Made by a program: the position numbers and the translations under genes. From positions 1 through 47,684 of the forward strand of contig JAEOUE010000163.1 of NCBI GenBank assembly GCA_016839515.1: a stretch of DNA of 47,684 bases, in the 5' to 3' direction. The notes under the pieces are model-generated. The model had not been told where the DNA came from. It saw nothing but the letters and a program-made list of their open reading frames with translations, and made no database searches. The stretch is from Candidatus Hodarchaeum mangrovi. Its GTDB lineage: Archaea > Asgardarchaeota > Heimdallarchaeia > Hodarchaeales > Hodarchaeaceae. Below, one piece after another: positions 16,423 through 24,802 of the stretch; position 1 is the first letter of the stretch, and every line of letters starts with the position of its first letter.

Positions 16423-17094
16423 TTATTCAAATGAATGCTCATCAAGATTTTTTATCTTAATTGAACTCTTTTCATTAGGAATAAATGATCCCAACCGAAT
16501 TATTTCGATCCCTTCGAGGCCTTTATCAGCTAAAAACTCCTGCAATTTATCTTCGGTTAAAGATTGATCATAACCTAAAGCAATCACATCAGGTTTATAT
16601 TTTATAACTATATCCATGAATTTAGTGGGATCAGAGGTCCCCTTTTCAACTAAATCTACAATTTTGAGTTGTTTCAAAAGTTCCATACGATTCTCTTGGT
16701 TATTTAACGGTAACCTACCTTTACTTCTTTCAACAGTTTCATCGGAAGCCACAACTACCAATAAAAGATCTCCTTCTTTTGCTGCTTCTTCTAACGTTTT
16801 AATATGACCTAGGTGCAAAATATCAAACACACCTCCGGTCAATATTAGATTCAAATTTTTCCTTCCTCCTTCAGTGATTAAATAGTGTTGTGGATCATTT
16901 TTGACAGTATTTACCATGTAAATGCTCTTTAAAACTTTTAGAAGACTTATTGACTCTTCATTTGTTCGCATAAGGGCTTTTGAATAATCCTCAACGCTAA
17001 AACCTCCCTTTCCTACAGTCAATAAAAAAGCTATTTTTAAAAATTCTTTTAATAATGCTTGAAAACTATCTGTAGAATTTTCAGTAGATTTCAT
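16423..17094 (-). CDS. ribL: FAD synthetase (FMN adenylyltransferase), RibL type, with an N-terminal extension
   Basis: This is an archaeal nucleotidyltransferase of the cytidylyltransferase fold that adenylates FMN to FAD. The catalytic domain starts near residue 83 with LILTGGVFDILHLGHI. The HLGH nucleotide motif is at 94-97, and NNQENRMELLKQL and ALGYDQ follow. RibL proteins are usually about 150 residues. Here the first 80 residues add a small helical domain that ends YLITEGGRKNL, resembling a winged-helix module. It may mirror the HTH on RibK, the convergent neighbour. A glycerol-3-phosphate or other cytidylyltransferase is possible, but the ribK context favours RibL. Downstream of dph5 on the same strand (71-base gap). 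Confidence 0.88.
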   Translation of the reverse strand: MKSTENSTDSFQALLKEFLKIAFLLTVGKGGFSVEDYSKALMRTNEESISLLKVLKSIYMVNTVKNDPQHYLITEGGRKNLNLILTGGVFDILHLGHIKTLEEAAKEGDLLLVVVASDETVERSKGRLPLNNQENRMELLKQLKIVDLVEKGTSDPTKFMDIVIKYKPDVIALGYDQSLTEDKLQEFLADKGLEGIEIIRLGSFIPNEKSSIKIKNLDEHSFE

Positions 17095-17165
17095 TGGTTT
17101 TCAGCTCGATAAAAACAATTTATTAATAATTTTGTCAAATATTCATCCCTTTCTTGATTATTACC

Positions 17166-17957
17166 CTAATTTTCTATACCCCATAATTCTTTCAAAGATT
17201 CTTCTTCGGTAAAATGGAGGTTTTCAGCACAAACAATAAGGGCTTGAGGTGGACCAATTTCTCTCCAATGAATCTTTTTTATTTTAAGTACCGTTCCAGC
17301 GTGTATAAATTCATATTTATGACCTAATTGAGCTATTCCAATAACTTTACTCTCATTAATGAAGACATTTTCACTTTTCTTACGTTCAATTTCTAATAAT
17401 TGATCTATTGCTTCATTAATTGCTAAAAAACGATTAGAAAAAGGGTCAATATCTAAAAGAACAAGGGTATGAGCATTTATAAGCTTATTTGCCTTGATAA
17501 TTTCGTAGGGGATGTCACTATAATTTTCAGAAAAAGGAAAGGTTACTGTCTTTCCAAACTTATATCCTGATAACCCAGATGCCGATGCAGCGGCAGATAC
17601 AATTGATGTATTATGTACAACCTGACATTTAAAACCCTTCTTCTTAGCTGTAATTCTTAATGAAATATGGGTAGTAGCAATAAAAGGGTCACCAGGTATC
17701 AATAAAGCAATGGTTTTATTTCTATTTTTTTCTAAAAATATAGAATCTTTTTCTTCAAGTTCTTCTCTAGTGACAAATTTAAATTTAAAACTCATTTTTT
17801 GCATTAAAGGAGGGAGTTCCTCTAAAATAAAGTTGGTATATTTCTCAATGTAGATTATATCGGCTTTTTGGAGGATATCAAGACATTCCAACGAACAGGT
17901 GTAAAATCCTCTTAAACCCATTCCAATAAAATATAGTGTAGATTCTTGTTTTTCCAC
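17166..17957 (-). CDS. dphB: Diphthine synthase
   Basis: This is the SAM-dependent methyltransferase of diphthamide synthesis that trimethylates the modified histidine of elongation factor 2. It has 263 residues, the usual size. The start LYFIGMGLRGFYTCSLECL matches the LYFIGLGLGD...LT...L signature of the tetrapyrrole methylase fold. IYIEKYTNF follows. The GDPFIATTH loop is the conserved SAM loop, and NTSIVSAAASASGLSGYKFGK is a second Dph5 hallmark. The GDPF region and C-terminus look intact. The usual GLGD is GMGLRG here, a mild divergence. It lies 37 bases downstream of gcvH on the same strand and may be part of a gcvH-dph5-ribL transcript. Confidence 0.92.
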   Translation of the reverse strand: MEKQESTLYFIGMGLRGFYTCSLECLDILQKADIIYIEKYTNFILEELPPLMQKMSFKFKFVTREELEEKDSIFLEKNRNKTIALLIPGDPFIATTHISLRITAKKKGFKCQVVHNTSIVSAAASASGLSGYKFGKTVTFPFSENYSDIPYEIIKANKLINAHTLVLLDIDPFSNRFLAINEAIDQLLEIERKKSENVFINESKVIGIAQLGHKYEFIHAGTVLKIKKIHWREIGPPQALIVCAENLHFTEEESLKELWGIEN

Positions 17958-17994
17958 AGTTTTTCATCTATATAAAAATAGAGATTAAAATTGA

Positions 17995-18381
17995 TTAATC
18001 TAATAAGTTAGAATACGCTTCTGGAGTAAGCAATCGATCCCAATCCATTTCAAGATTAGATGGATTTATTTTTATTAACCAAGTTCCATAAGGGTCATTA
18101 TTAACTCTCTCTGGTTCAGATGCTAGAATTTCATTTATAGCAACAACCTCACCAGCTACGGGACAAAAAAGATCGGAAACGGCTTTTACACTCTCAATTG
18201 AACCAAAAATTCCTTTGAAATCAAAATTATCTCCAATATTAGGTAATTCTACATAAACTACATCTTTTAAAGTTTTTTGGGCATAATCTGTGACCCCAAC
18301 CAGAACCAAGTCGCCTTCAACCTTGGCCCAATCATGTTCTGCCAAATACTTCATATTTGGATCAACTTTATATTCTGTCAT
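17995..18381 (-). CDS. gcvH: Glycine cleavage system H protein
   Basis: This is a canonical lipoyl carrier of 128 residues. It has the beta start KYLAEHDWAKVEGD, then GVTDYAQ, and the lipoylation site FGSIESVKAVSDL with K66. Next come PVAGEVVAINE and the final NDPYGTWLIKI. It shuttles the aminomethyl group between P, T and L proteins. All residues expected of a functional H protein are present, unlike the divergent paralogue at 5229-5714. It is isolated from gcvPA/gcvPB and gcvT and stands in front of dph5. The ATG at 18381 is the only sensible start. Confidence 0.97.
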   Translation of the reverse strand: MTEYKVDPNMKYLAEHDWAKVEGDLVLVGVTDYAQKTLKDVVYVELPNIGDNFDFKGIFGSIESVKAVSDLFCPVAGEVVAINEILASEPERVNNDPYGTWLIKINPSNLEMDWDRLLTPEAYSNLLD

Positions 18382-18497
18382 ACTAAATCGTCCAATAATC
18401 TATGATAAATTGAAAAATCTACTGAATTATCGATCTAATTTTTTTGATTTATTTTTTTTTCCACTAAGTTTCATACGATGATTACATTTATTTCGTT

Positions 18498-19016
18498 TTA
18501 ACTATCATTTTTCACATTCCAGATACGATCGCCTAAATAGTGGATATTTAAAATCCCCTTAATCCTTGAAGTGAGTAACTCAGTAGAATTCAAAATTGCT
18601 TTTCCCAAAGCGAGTATAGAATCTTGAGGGTTAACAATTATAACGATTTCATTTTCATTAAACTCTTCAAGAATAGAAACAATACCTTGGGTATAAATAT
18701 CTGCACCATTTAAGATATAAGGAACTGCACCTTGATCCACTTTAACTTTAGGAATTTTAATTGACGGATTACTTCTAATAAATTGTATACTGGGAAGGTA
18801 TTTACCTTCATAAAGGAAAAATTGTAAACGTTGTTCAGGATCATAAAGAAAACTATTAATTCCATCTTCAGAATTTGAAATAAATTGAATTTTTTTCTTT
18901 AAAAGATTGTTAGGTATCCCAGGGGCGAAAACTTTAGAAAAAATATTTTTTTTTTCTTTTGAGCGGATTTCTTTTAGTAAAACCAATTGAAAATCTCCAG
19001 AAGAGGGTCTAGGCAA
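18498..19016 (-). CDS. PUA-domain RNA-binding protein (Tma20/MCT-1-like)
   Basis: The 172-residue protein ends in a PUA domain (about residues 93-165). It has VDQGAVPYILNGADIYTQGI, then VIIVNPQDSILALGKAI and a terminal HYLGDRIW. This pattern is that of archaeal COG2016 proteins, relatives of eukaryotic MCT-1/Tma20, which act on ribosomes and initiation. The N-terminal half, with KKKIQFI, is typical of the pre-PUA domain. Its first codons overlap the end of fttA by eight bases, so it is translated from the same mRNA as the termination factor. That links a ribosome-associated protein to FttA expression. Function beyond RNA binding is inferred from the family. Confidence 0.85.
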   Translation of the reverse strand: MPRPSSGDFQLVLLKEIRSKEKKNIFSKVFAPGIPNNLLKKKIQFISNSEDGINSFLYDPEQRLQFFLYEGKYLPSIQFIRSNPSIKIPKVKVDQGAVPYILNGADIYTQGIVSILEEFNENEIVIIVNPQDSILALGKAILNSTELLTSRIKGILNIHYLGDRIWNVKNDS

Positions 19017-20949
19017 AACGAATTGTTTCTAAATTCATAGGTATGTCTATTTTCGCATGATAACGTTTTGATATTGCTTGAGCAAGAGATTGAGATTTAT
19101 TTCGTTGTCCATGAACAAGAACAACTCTTTCTGGTTTGGGTGATAACTCCCGGAAAAAATTCATAATTTCACCACGATCAGAATGACCTGTAAAGCCATC
19201 AATCTGATGAATATCCATATTAACTCTTAGAAGTTTTGCTTTACCATCTTCATAACTTCTGATTTCCTTCACCCCTGATGAGATCCTATTTCCTAGAGTA
19301 CCTTCAGCTTGATAGGAAACAAAAACAAGAGAATTCCTTGAATCTTGGGCTAATTTCCTGAAATATTCAACAGAGGTACCACCAGTTAGCATACCAGAGG
19401 TTGCCATAATCACAGCTGATTTTCCTTTACTTAACGGTTCTCGTTCATTTTGCTTATCTAACCGTATGAAAATTTCACTAAGGAAAGGATTTTTTCCTTC
19501 ATTGAAAATTTGATCTTGAAGAAATTGTGATAAGTACTCAGGGTGACAGGAATGGATAGCTGCCGCTTCTGCAATTAATGAATCCAGATATACTGGAACT
19601 TCTACCATTTGGTTCTTTTGATACGCATTTGTAAGAACAATCATTAATTCTTGAGCTCTACCTACAGCTAAAGTTGGAATAAGGACTTTTCCACCTCGTT
19701 TAGCAGTCTGATTGATAATTTTAACAAGTTGGATTTCAGCATCATCTCTTCTTGGCATTGCATCTCTTGGTCCACCATATGTTGATTCCATAATAATCGC
19801 TTCAAGACGGGGAAAACGACTATTTGCTTTGTCAAGTAAACTATTACGACTTCTTCTAGCTTTAAAATCATTCATAACAGCTAGATTGTATTTTCCATCC
19901 CCAATATGCATATGCATAATAGATGAACCTAATATATGACCAGCTGGGGTCATTGTTAAACGGATGTCATTACTTAAGTCTGTAACTTCTCCAAAACGAC
20001 GAGTTATTGTATGAAGGATCATATTTTTGATGTCCCCTGTGCTATAGGGGGTTATTTTGCCTTCACGAGCAGCTACCTCTATAAAATCCTTTTGAAGTAG
20101 TGTCATTAATGATAAGGTGGCGTCATTCGAATAAACTGGCCCACGATATCCCCATTTATACAGAAAAGGAATTGAACCACTATGATCCAAATGTGCATGG
20201 GTCACAATAACAGCATCTAAGTCGGCGATATCAAATTCTGGACTATTGAAATGAGGAAACATTTGATTTGGCTCCCTAGAACCGACATTCATTCCAGCAT
20301 CAATGAGAATTTTCGATTCAGCAGTTTCCAATAGGAAACAAGATCTTCCAACCTCTGAAAACCCTCCAAGACCCGTTAGACGGATAAAATCGTCTTCTTT
20401 TACTCGAGGACGATGAATTCGTAGTCCAATGTTTAATAAAGCCCGTTTTCTAAGTTCAGATTCAGCAGTTAAGGTATACCTAATCGAATTAATTAATTGA
20501 GACTGAATTGGAGGAGATCGGACTACACGAGGACGCCATGAAATTTCACGGGCAATTTCACGAAGTGTAGCTCCATTTCTACCGATTACTGCACCAGGTT
20601 TCTTAGCCTCGATAATTACTTCCCCAAGTTCATCATCGAAAATGGTATTAGTGATTTCAGCAGTATCAGGAACAATTTCAAGAATCCTAGCCTGCGCTTC
20701 ATCTTTAGCACGTCTTACAGAGACATCAGATCTAATAACTATCCTTTTTCTTAAAGATTTAGCTAATCCCTTAACTATATCACCATTTTCCATCAAAACA
20801 GTTGGATTTAATGAATATAATACAACAAAAGGTCCTTCGAACACAACTTTAGATACTTGTGCATTAGGTGGTAATTCACTTATAAGATCAGCTTTAAGTT
20901 CTTCTATAGCTGTTTCTCGACTATAGCGTTTTCCCTTTTCTTCAGTCAT
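19009..20949 (-). CDS. fttA: Transcription termination factor FttA (aCPSF1), KH-beta-CASP ribonuclease
   Basis: This is the archaeal homologue of CPSF73, 646 residues, full length. It terminates transcription by cleaving nascent RNA. Two N-terminal KH domains occupy about residues 1-145, with the GxxG loop in GAVIGRNGATLREI. The metallo-beta-lactamase domain carries HAHLDHSG at 251-258 for the zinc pair. The beta-CASP domain follows, with MESTYGG, LIPTLAVGRAQE and the C-terminal GFTGHSDRGE and VHGQ motifs. The start at 20949 gives MTEEKGKRYSRE, as expected. A 415-base AT-rich stretch separates it from the divergent G1PDH gene. All catalytic residues seem present. Confidence 0.97.
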   Translation of the reverse strand: MTEEKGKRYSRETAIEELKADLISELPPNAQVSKVVFEGPFVVLYSLNPTVLMENGDIVKGLAKSLRKRIVIRSDVSVRRAKDEAQARILEIVPDTAEITNTIFDDELGEVIIEAKKPGAVIGRNGATLREIAREISWRPRVVRSPPIQSQLINSIRYTLTAESELRKRALLNIGLRIHRPRVKEDDFIRLTGLGGFSEVGRSCFLLETAESKILIDAGMNVGSREPNQMFPHFNSPEFDIADLDAVIVTHAHLDHSGSIPFLYKWGYRGPVYSNDATLSLMTLLQKDFIEVAAREGKITPYSTGDIKNMILHTITRRFGEVTDLSNDIRLTMTPAGHILGSSIMHMHIGDGKYNLAVMNDFKARRSRNSLLDKANSRFPRLEAIIMESTYGGPRDAMPRRDDAEIQLVKIINQTAKRGGKVLIPTLAVGRAQELMIVLTNAYQKNQMVEVPVYLDSLIAEAAAIHSCHPEYLSQFLQDQIFNEGKNPFLSEIFIRLDKQNEREPLSKGKSAVIMATSGMLTGGTSVEYFRKLAQDSRNSLVFVSYQAEGTLGNRISSGVKEIRSYEDGKAKLLRVNMDIHQIDGFTGHSDRGEIMNFFRELSPKPERVVLVHGQRNKSQSLAQAISKRYHAKIDIPMNLETIRFA

Positions 20950-21364
20950 AGTTAAACCTCGATAATAATTAGATTTTATTTTATTTTTAATGAAAATAGG
21001 GATTTATATTGAATCAAATTATCAATTGTTTTGTTCCAATTCCCACAGATTAAATTTTGTTGTAAAATCTTGAGTTAGCTTTTTCTAATCGCTCTTAGGA
21101 ATGATTATAATCTTATATTCATGAATAAAAGTTTAATTTGTGTTGTCTATTTTATAATTTGAATTATATTAATATGCAATTAAAGGCTAATACTCTCATA
21201 AGTAATAAAGAAATAATAACAAAATCTTACAAAACATAATTAAAACTATTATGCAAGATGAACTTTTTCTTATAAAAATTCCCGCATGTTGTTATAAACA
21301 CACAGTATTTATAAATTTTTTTGGATTGTTCTCAAATGGGCGTAAGTAAAAGGACTACAACAAA
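20950..21364. other. Divergent promoter region between fttA and G1PDH
   Basis: 415 bases of very AT-rich sequence lie between two divergent genes. It should contain the fttA promoter (candidate AT element near 20975-20990 on the minus strand) and the G1PDH promoter. No frame of protein-like composition or structured RNA was recognised by eye. The length is greater than most spacers in the window. Confidence 0.5.
21308..21316 (+). promoter_or_regulatory. TATA box of the G1PDH gene
   Basis: TTTATAAAT lies about 49 bases upstream of the ATG at 21365. A transcription start about 25 bases downstream would leave a leader of around 25 bases. It is the best TATA match in this spacer. Confidence 0.45.
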
Positions 21365-22447
21365 ATGCCTAGATCAGAGATTCTTGAATCAGTTGTACCA
21401 AGATCGATTATTATTGGGGAATCAATTTTAGAGAAAATCCCATCGGTCGTGAAAAATTTACGGATACCACCGAAAGTGGTTATTTTCACTGGACCAAAAA
21501 CTCGAAAAATAGCAGGGGAAGAGGTTTACGATATTTTGACAAGAAATGATATAGATTCAGAACTCATCCTTGTCGAGGACTCCAGTTTAGAATCTGCAAT
21601 TGCAGTTAAAGAACAAAGTTTTTCTTATAATCCAAATGTGCTTATTGGGGTAGGAGGAGGCAAAGTAATTGATGTTACAAAATATTGTTTATTAGGTGGA
21701 TCGAAAAAACAAGAGATGATTTCAGTTCCTACATCAACTCCTCATGATGGAATTGCTTCTCCCTATATTTTTTTGAAAAATCCCACTGAAACTTATATCG
21801 GTGAATGTCGTCCGCCATTAGCTGTTATTGCTGATATCAATAAAATCCTTCTACACCCCAATTTAACAAGATATTTAATTGCTGGGGTTGGAGATACCGT
21901 AGGAAAGATAACAGCAATTTGGGATTGGAGACATGCTTGGAGAATCAAATCAGAAAGATTTTCTCGTTTTGTTGGTGGAGTATTAGAAAATTCAGAAAGC
22001 TTATTACGAAATCAAGTCTCTGAGGTATTAAAAGATTTAAACCATGCAGTCAAAGTAGTCTTAAAAGCATTACTCATTGCTGGAGTCTTAATGGGCACAT
22101 CAAATGATATCCGAGTTGGATACGGATCAGAGCATATGTTTTCTGCAGCACTTGATGCTGAAATTCCTAATTCAAATATTCTTCATGGAGAACGAATCGC
22201 TCTTGGAGCCATCATGATTGCAAGACTTCAAGGACAAGATGATTATCGTATAAAAGAATTATTAGAAAATGCTGGATGTCCAACAAGTATCGATGACTTA
22301 GAAGAAGAAATCCCTCCAGAGGCAATTGTACAGGCATTAACTAAAGCACATAAAATAAATTCAATGTATACTATCCTAGGTACCTCTGGATTAACAGAAA
22401 GTGCAGCATTGAATCTTGCAAAAAATACTGGAGTAATAAGGTCTTAG
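21365..22447 (+). CDS. egsA: sn-glycerol-1-phosphate dehydrogenase
   Basis: This enzyme makes sn-glycerol-1-phosphate, the backbone of archaeal membrane lipids, from dihydroxyacetone phosphate. The 360-residue protein belongs to the iron-containing alcohol dehydrogenase superfamily. It has IGVGGGKVIDVTKY (cofactor binding), SVPTSTPHDGIASP, GVGDTVGKITAIWDW (D of the metal site) and GSEHMFSAALD with the histidine ligand, then HGERIALG. These are G1PDH-specific rather than AraM- or glycerol dehydrogenase-like. It stands alone with its own TATA element. Its presence marks this genome as having archaeal-type lipids. Confidence 0.95.
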   Translation: MPRSEILESVVPRSIIIGESILEKIPSVVKNLRIPPKVVIFTGPKTRKIAGEEVYDILTRNDIDSELILVEDSSLESAIAVKEQSFSYNPNVLIGVGGGKVIDVTKYCLLGGSKKQEMISVPTSTPHDGIASPYIFLKNPTETYIGECRPPLAVIADINKILLHPNLTRYLIAGVGDTVGKITAIWDWRHAWRIKSERFSRFVGGVLENSESLLRNQVSEVLKDLNHAVKVVLKALLIAGVLMGTSNDIRVGYGSEHMFSAALDAEIPNSNILHGERIALGAIMIARLQGQDDYRIKELLENAGCPTSIDDLEEEIPPEAIVQALTKAHKINSMYTILGTSGLTESAALNLAKNTGVIRS

Positions 22448-22643
22448 CTTATTCTTACATGGAAGTTTTTCTGGTTTGATTTTTATTAATAAAAAATAGT
22501 TCTTGTTAAATTGGAAATAACTTGTCAATTATTTTGGATAGTACAGTAATGGGAGCCATTTACAGGTTATTCTCAAAGACAGAAATGATCTAAAAGTGGA
22601 AAGGATGATAAATATAAACAAAAGAGTTTCAGGGATAACAACA

Positions 22644-22811
22644 ATGACTTCATTTCGTATTTATAGGGCTGTTAATAATAAAAACATTGAGTATTTAGAG
22701 GATATCTGTATTCTTTTAGACATTTATGTAATTGCTGATCCTAGAAAAAAGACTTTATTTGTTATATTCGATTTTCATCTTCGTCACTCAGTAAACATCA
22801 AGTTGGGATAA
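22644..22811 (+). CDS. Doubtful 55-residue hypothetical protein
   Basis: A short frame starts MTSFRIYRAVNN and continues with alternating hydrophobic strands (ICILLDIYVIADP, TLFVIFDFHL) to a stop at 22811. It can be extended upstream to a GTG at 22596. The composition is loosely protein-like, but there is no ribosome binding site of note and I do not recognise the sequence. It may be chance or a gene fragment. Confidence 0.2.
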   Translation: MTSFRIYRAVNNKNIEYLEDICILLDIYVIADPRKKTLFVIFDFHLRHSVNIKLG

Positions 22812-22822
22812 TTATTGACTCC

Positions 22823-22924
22823 ATGGAGAATAAAAGACGTAGAGGATTCAATAAACGAAGTGTTGATTCCCCTAAAGAATTCGATCATCAAATGCATTTC
22901 TTTGGATTAAAAAATGGATCTTAA
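22823..22924 (+). CDS. Doubtful 33-residue basic peptide
   Basis: The ATG frame encodes a highly basic N-terminus (MENKRRRGFNKRS) and ends FFGLKNGS. It follows the preceding doubtful frame by 11 bases. It could be a small nucleic-acid-binding peptide or a remnant of a decayed gene. No homologue is known to me. Confidence 0.2.
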   Translation: MENKRRRGFNKRSVDSPKEFDHQMHFFGLKNGS

Positions 22925-23099
22925 ATAATGATTTTATCAATAGTATTCAATGATTTTATTTACACTTATTAGGGAATTTTTGAGTTGTAAAAGTAAAAAA
23001 AGACTTAAGCAATAATCAAAATGGATTAATTATGTTCATACGTAATATTAATTTTAAACACCCTCCAGAGAGATTTTTATGAAAAAGGAAGTCTAAAAA

Positions 23100-23888
23100 A
23101 TGCTCAAGGAAGGAGATCCAGTTAAAATTGCCGATTTTTCAACACGATATGTAAAATCGTGGATTCTATTCCTTAAAAAAGACTCAGAATTTTCAACACA
23201 TAGGGGAAAAATACTTCATAATGATATTATTGGGCATAAATATGGAGAAATTATTCCAAATCTTAAAGGCCAATTTGTAATTTTAAAACCAACACCTAGA
23301 GATTTCCTTCGCAAATTTAAATTAAAAACACAAATTATGTATGAAGATGATTCAGCAATTGCTTGTAATATAGCTGGTATAACTAATGGAATGGTTGTTG
23401 GGGAAGCAGGAACAGGTTCGGGCGCTTTAACACTTATTCTAGCAAGTTTAGTTGCTCCAAGTGGTCATATCTATTCATTTGATATTAATGAAGAACACCA
23501 AGAAAATGCAAAAAAGAATCTTGAAATGACTGGATTTAGAAAATATGTTTCTTTTACTATTCAAGATATTCGAACTTCAATAGAATTAAAGGATCTAGAC
23601 GCTTTTTTCCTTGATTTTTCTACTCCTTACGAAGCAATTAAATCTGTAGAACTTGCTCTAAAAGGAGGAGGTCATCTTATATGCTTCATCCCTAACTGGG
23701 GACAGGTTGAAGATACAGTTTATGAAATCCAAGAAAACCCTAATTTAATTCTTCAAGAATGCTTTGAATTAACTCGTAGGAACTTTATAATTGATCCAAG
23801 AAAGCATATCATGCGTCCAGTCTTTCGGGATCTTGTCTATTCCGGTATTCTCGTTCATGCAATTAAGATTTTAAGACCTTTGAGATGA
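23100..23888 (+). CDS. trmI: tRNA (adenine57/58-N1)-methyltransferase
   Basis: The enzyme makes m1A in the T loop of tRNA. The 262-residue protein has an N-terminal beta domain of about 70 residues. Next is a class I SAM fold with motif GEAGTGSGALTLIL (101-114), IYSFDINEEHQENAKKN, then DAFFLDFSTPYEAI, and C-terminal RRNFIIDPRKHIMRP, typical of the TrmI/Trm61 family. The length matches archaeal TrmI (about 255). The JAMM gene starts four bases after its stop, so they form one transcript. In the three tRNAs of this window the T loops have the target A. Confidence 0.93.
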   Translation: MLKEGDPVKIADFSTRYVKSWILFLKKDSEFSTHRGKILHNDIIGHKYGEIIPNLKGQFVILKPTPRDFLRKFKLKTQIMYEDDSAIACNIAGITNGMVVGEAGTGSGALTLILASLVAPSGHIYSFDINEEHQENAKKNLEMTGFRKYVSFTIQDIRTSIELKDLDAFFLDFSTPYEAIKSVELALKGGGHLICFIPNWGQVEDTVYEIQENPNLILQECFELTRRNFIIDPRKHIMRPVFRDLVYSGILVHAIKILRPLR

Positions 23889-23892
23889 ATAT

Positions 23893-24795
23893 ATGATAAT
23901 AATCCCAGATACAGTCTATAAAAGATTTTTGCAATTTGCACTGGAAAATGCACCACCTCATGACCGATCTAATTGGAAAGAATGTATCGGACTTGTTTTA
24001 GGTAAAATAGATAATGAATTAATGAGAGTCACGGATATTATCCCAATTGGATCTGGCACTTCTGTATTTGTAGATATAACTGACTATGAAAAAGTATTCT
24101 CTCTAATACCACCAAGTAAATTTGAACAAGGAGAAGTCATTATTGGATGGGCGCATACACATCCAGGTTTGGGCCTTTTTTTTTCTGGAACAGATAGCAA
24201 AACCCAACTCCTCTACCAAAGAATGCATCCAAAAGCATTTGGATTAGTATTGGATCCAACTGCAATATCATCTACAAAATCTGGTTTCAAAATATTTCGT
24301 GTTGATGATTTGGGAAGAGATTACTATGCTGTTGACTATCAGATGGATCCTATCTTCGATTTTCAAGAAGTAAAAAGAGAAATTATTTCACAATTAGCCT
24401 TATTTCCTGCATTACCCCCTAGTCCACAACGTATATCAAATACAGAAATCTCTTGGAAGAATATCAGAGTGATGGTTAGGGGCCCAACATTAATTCGAAA
24501 AAATCAATTATTTAAAGCCGCTTTAGTTTTAAAAACTACTTTAAATCAATTTATTCGGCTTCAATATCGGATAAAAATTACTGGAAAGATACAATCAATA
24601 GTTCCATTAAAGGATTATAATCAAAACCAAATTGTTCACGAAACTATTTCTCAAGGAACTCTTGCTATAATTCAATTTATAGCTAAGGATAGTGGTTTTT
24701 CTAGCATTATATTAACCGATGTAAAGATAACTGATTATACTCAAGAACTTCAAAAATCACCTGATTTGGTTTTAAATCTAGAGGTCCAAGAGTAG
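23893..24795 (+). CDS. JAMM/MPN metalloprotease, Rpn11/Csn5-like
   Basis: The 300-residue protein contains a complete JAMM zinc site: the catalytic E30 in WKECIGLVLGK, H88 and H90 in HTHPGLG, S98, and D101 in FFSGTD, followed by SKTQ. The HTHPG.G...SG.D...TQ form is that of eukaryotic proteasome lid Rpn11 and signalosome Csn5, which remove ubiquitin or Nedd8, rather than bacterial RadC or CysO-type proteins. Residues 165-300 form an additional domain that I do not recognise. No ubiquitin-like, E1 or E2 gene lies in the window. It shares a transcript with trmI (four-base gap) and is convergent with the next gene. Confidence 0.9.
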   Translation: MIIIPDTVYKRFLQFALENAPPHDRSNWKECIGLVLGKIDNELMRVTDIIPIGSGTSVFVDITDYEKVFSLIPPSKFEQGEVIIGWAHTHPGLGLFFSGTDSKTQLLYQRMHPKAFGLVLDPTAISSTKSGFKIFRVDDLGRDYYAVDYQMDPIFDFQEVKREIISQLALFPALPPSPQRISNTEISWKNIRVMVRGPTLIRKNQLFKAALVLKTTLNQFIRLQYRIKITGKIQSIVPLKDYNQNQIVHETISQGTLAIIQFIAKDSGFSSIILTDVKITDYTQELQKSPDLVLNLEVQE

Positions 24796-24802
24796 CTTAT
24801 AA

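Larger units (their letters stand above)
22448..23099. other. 652-base stretch with only doubtful small frames
   Basis: Between G1PDH and trmI there are two short plus-strand frames (22644-22811, and 22823-22924 starting MENKRRRGFNKR), but neither has a convincing ribosome binding site or family match. The sequence is AT-rich and no RNA fold was recognised. It may hold a decayed small gene plus the trmI promoter; TAATTTTAAAC near 23047-23060 is a candidate. Confidence 0.4.

Noticed and set aside
22596-22924. Possible frameshifted single gene made of two small frames
   Set aside because: No protein family supports joining the two frames, so I list them only as doubtful separate frames.
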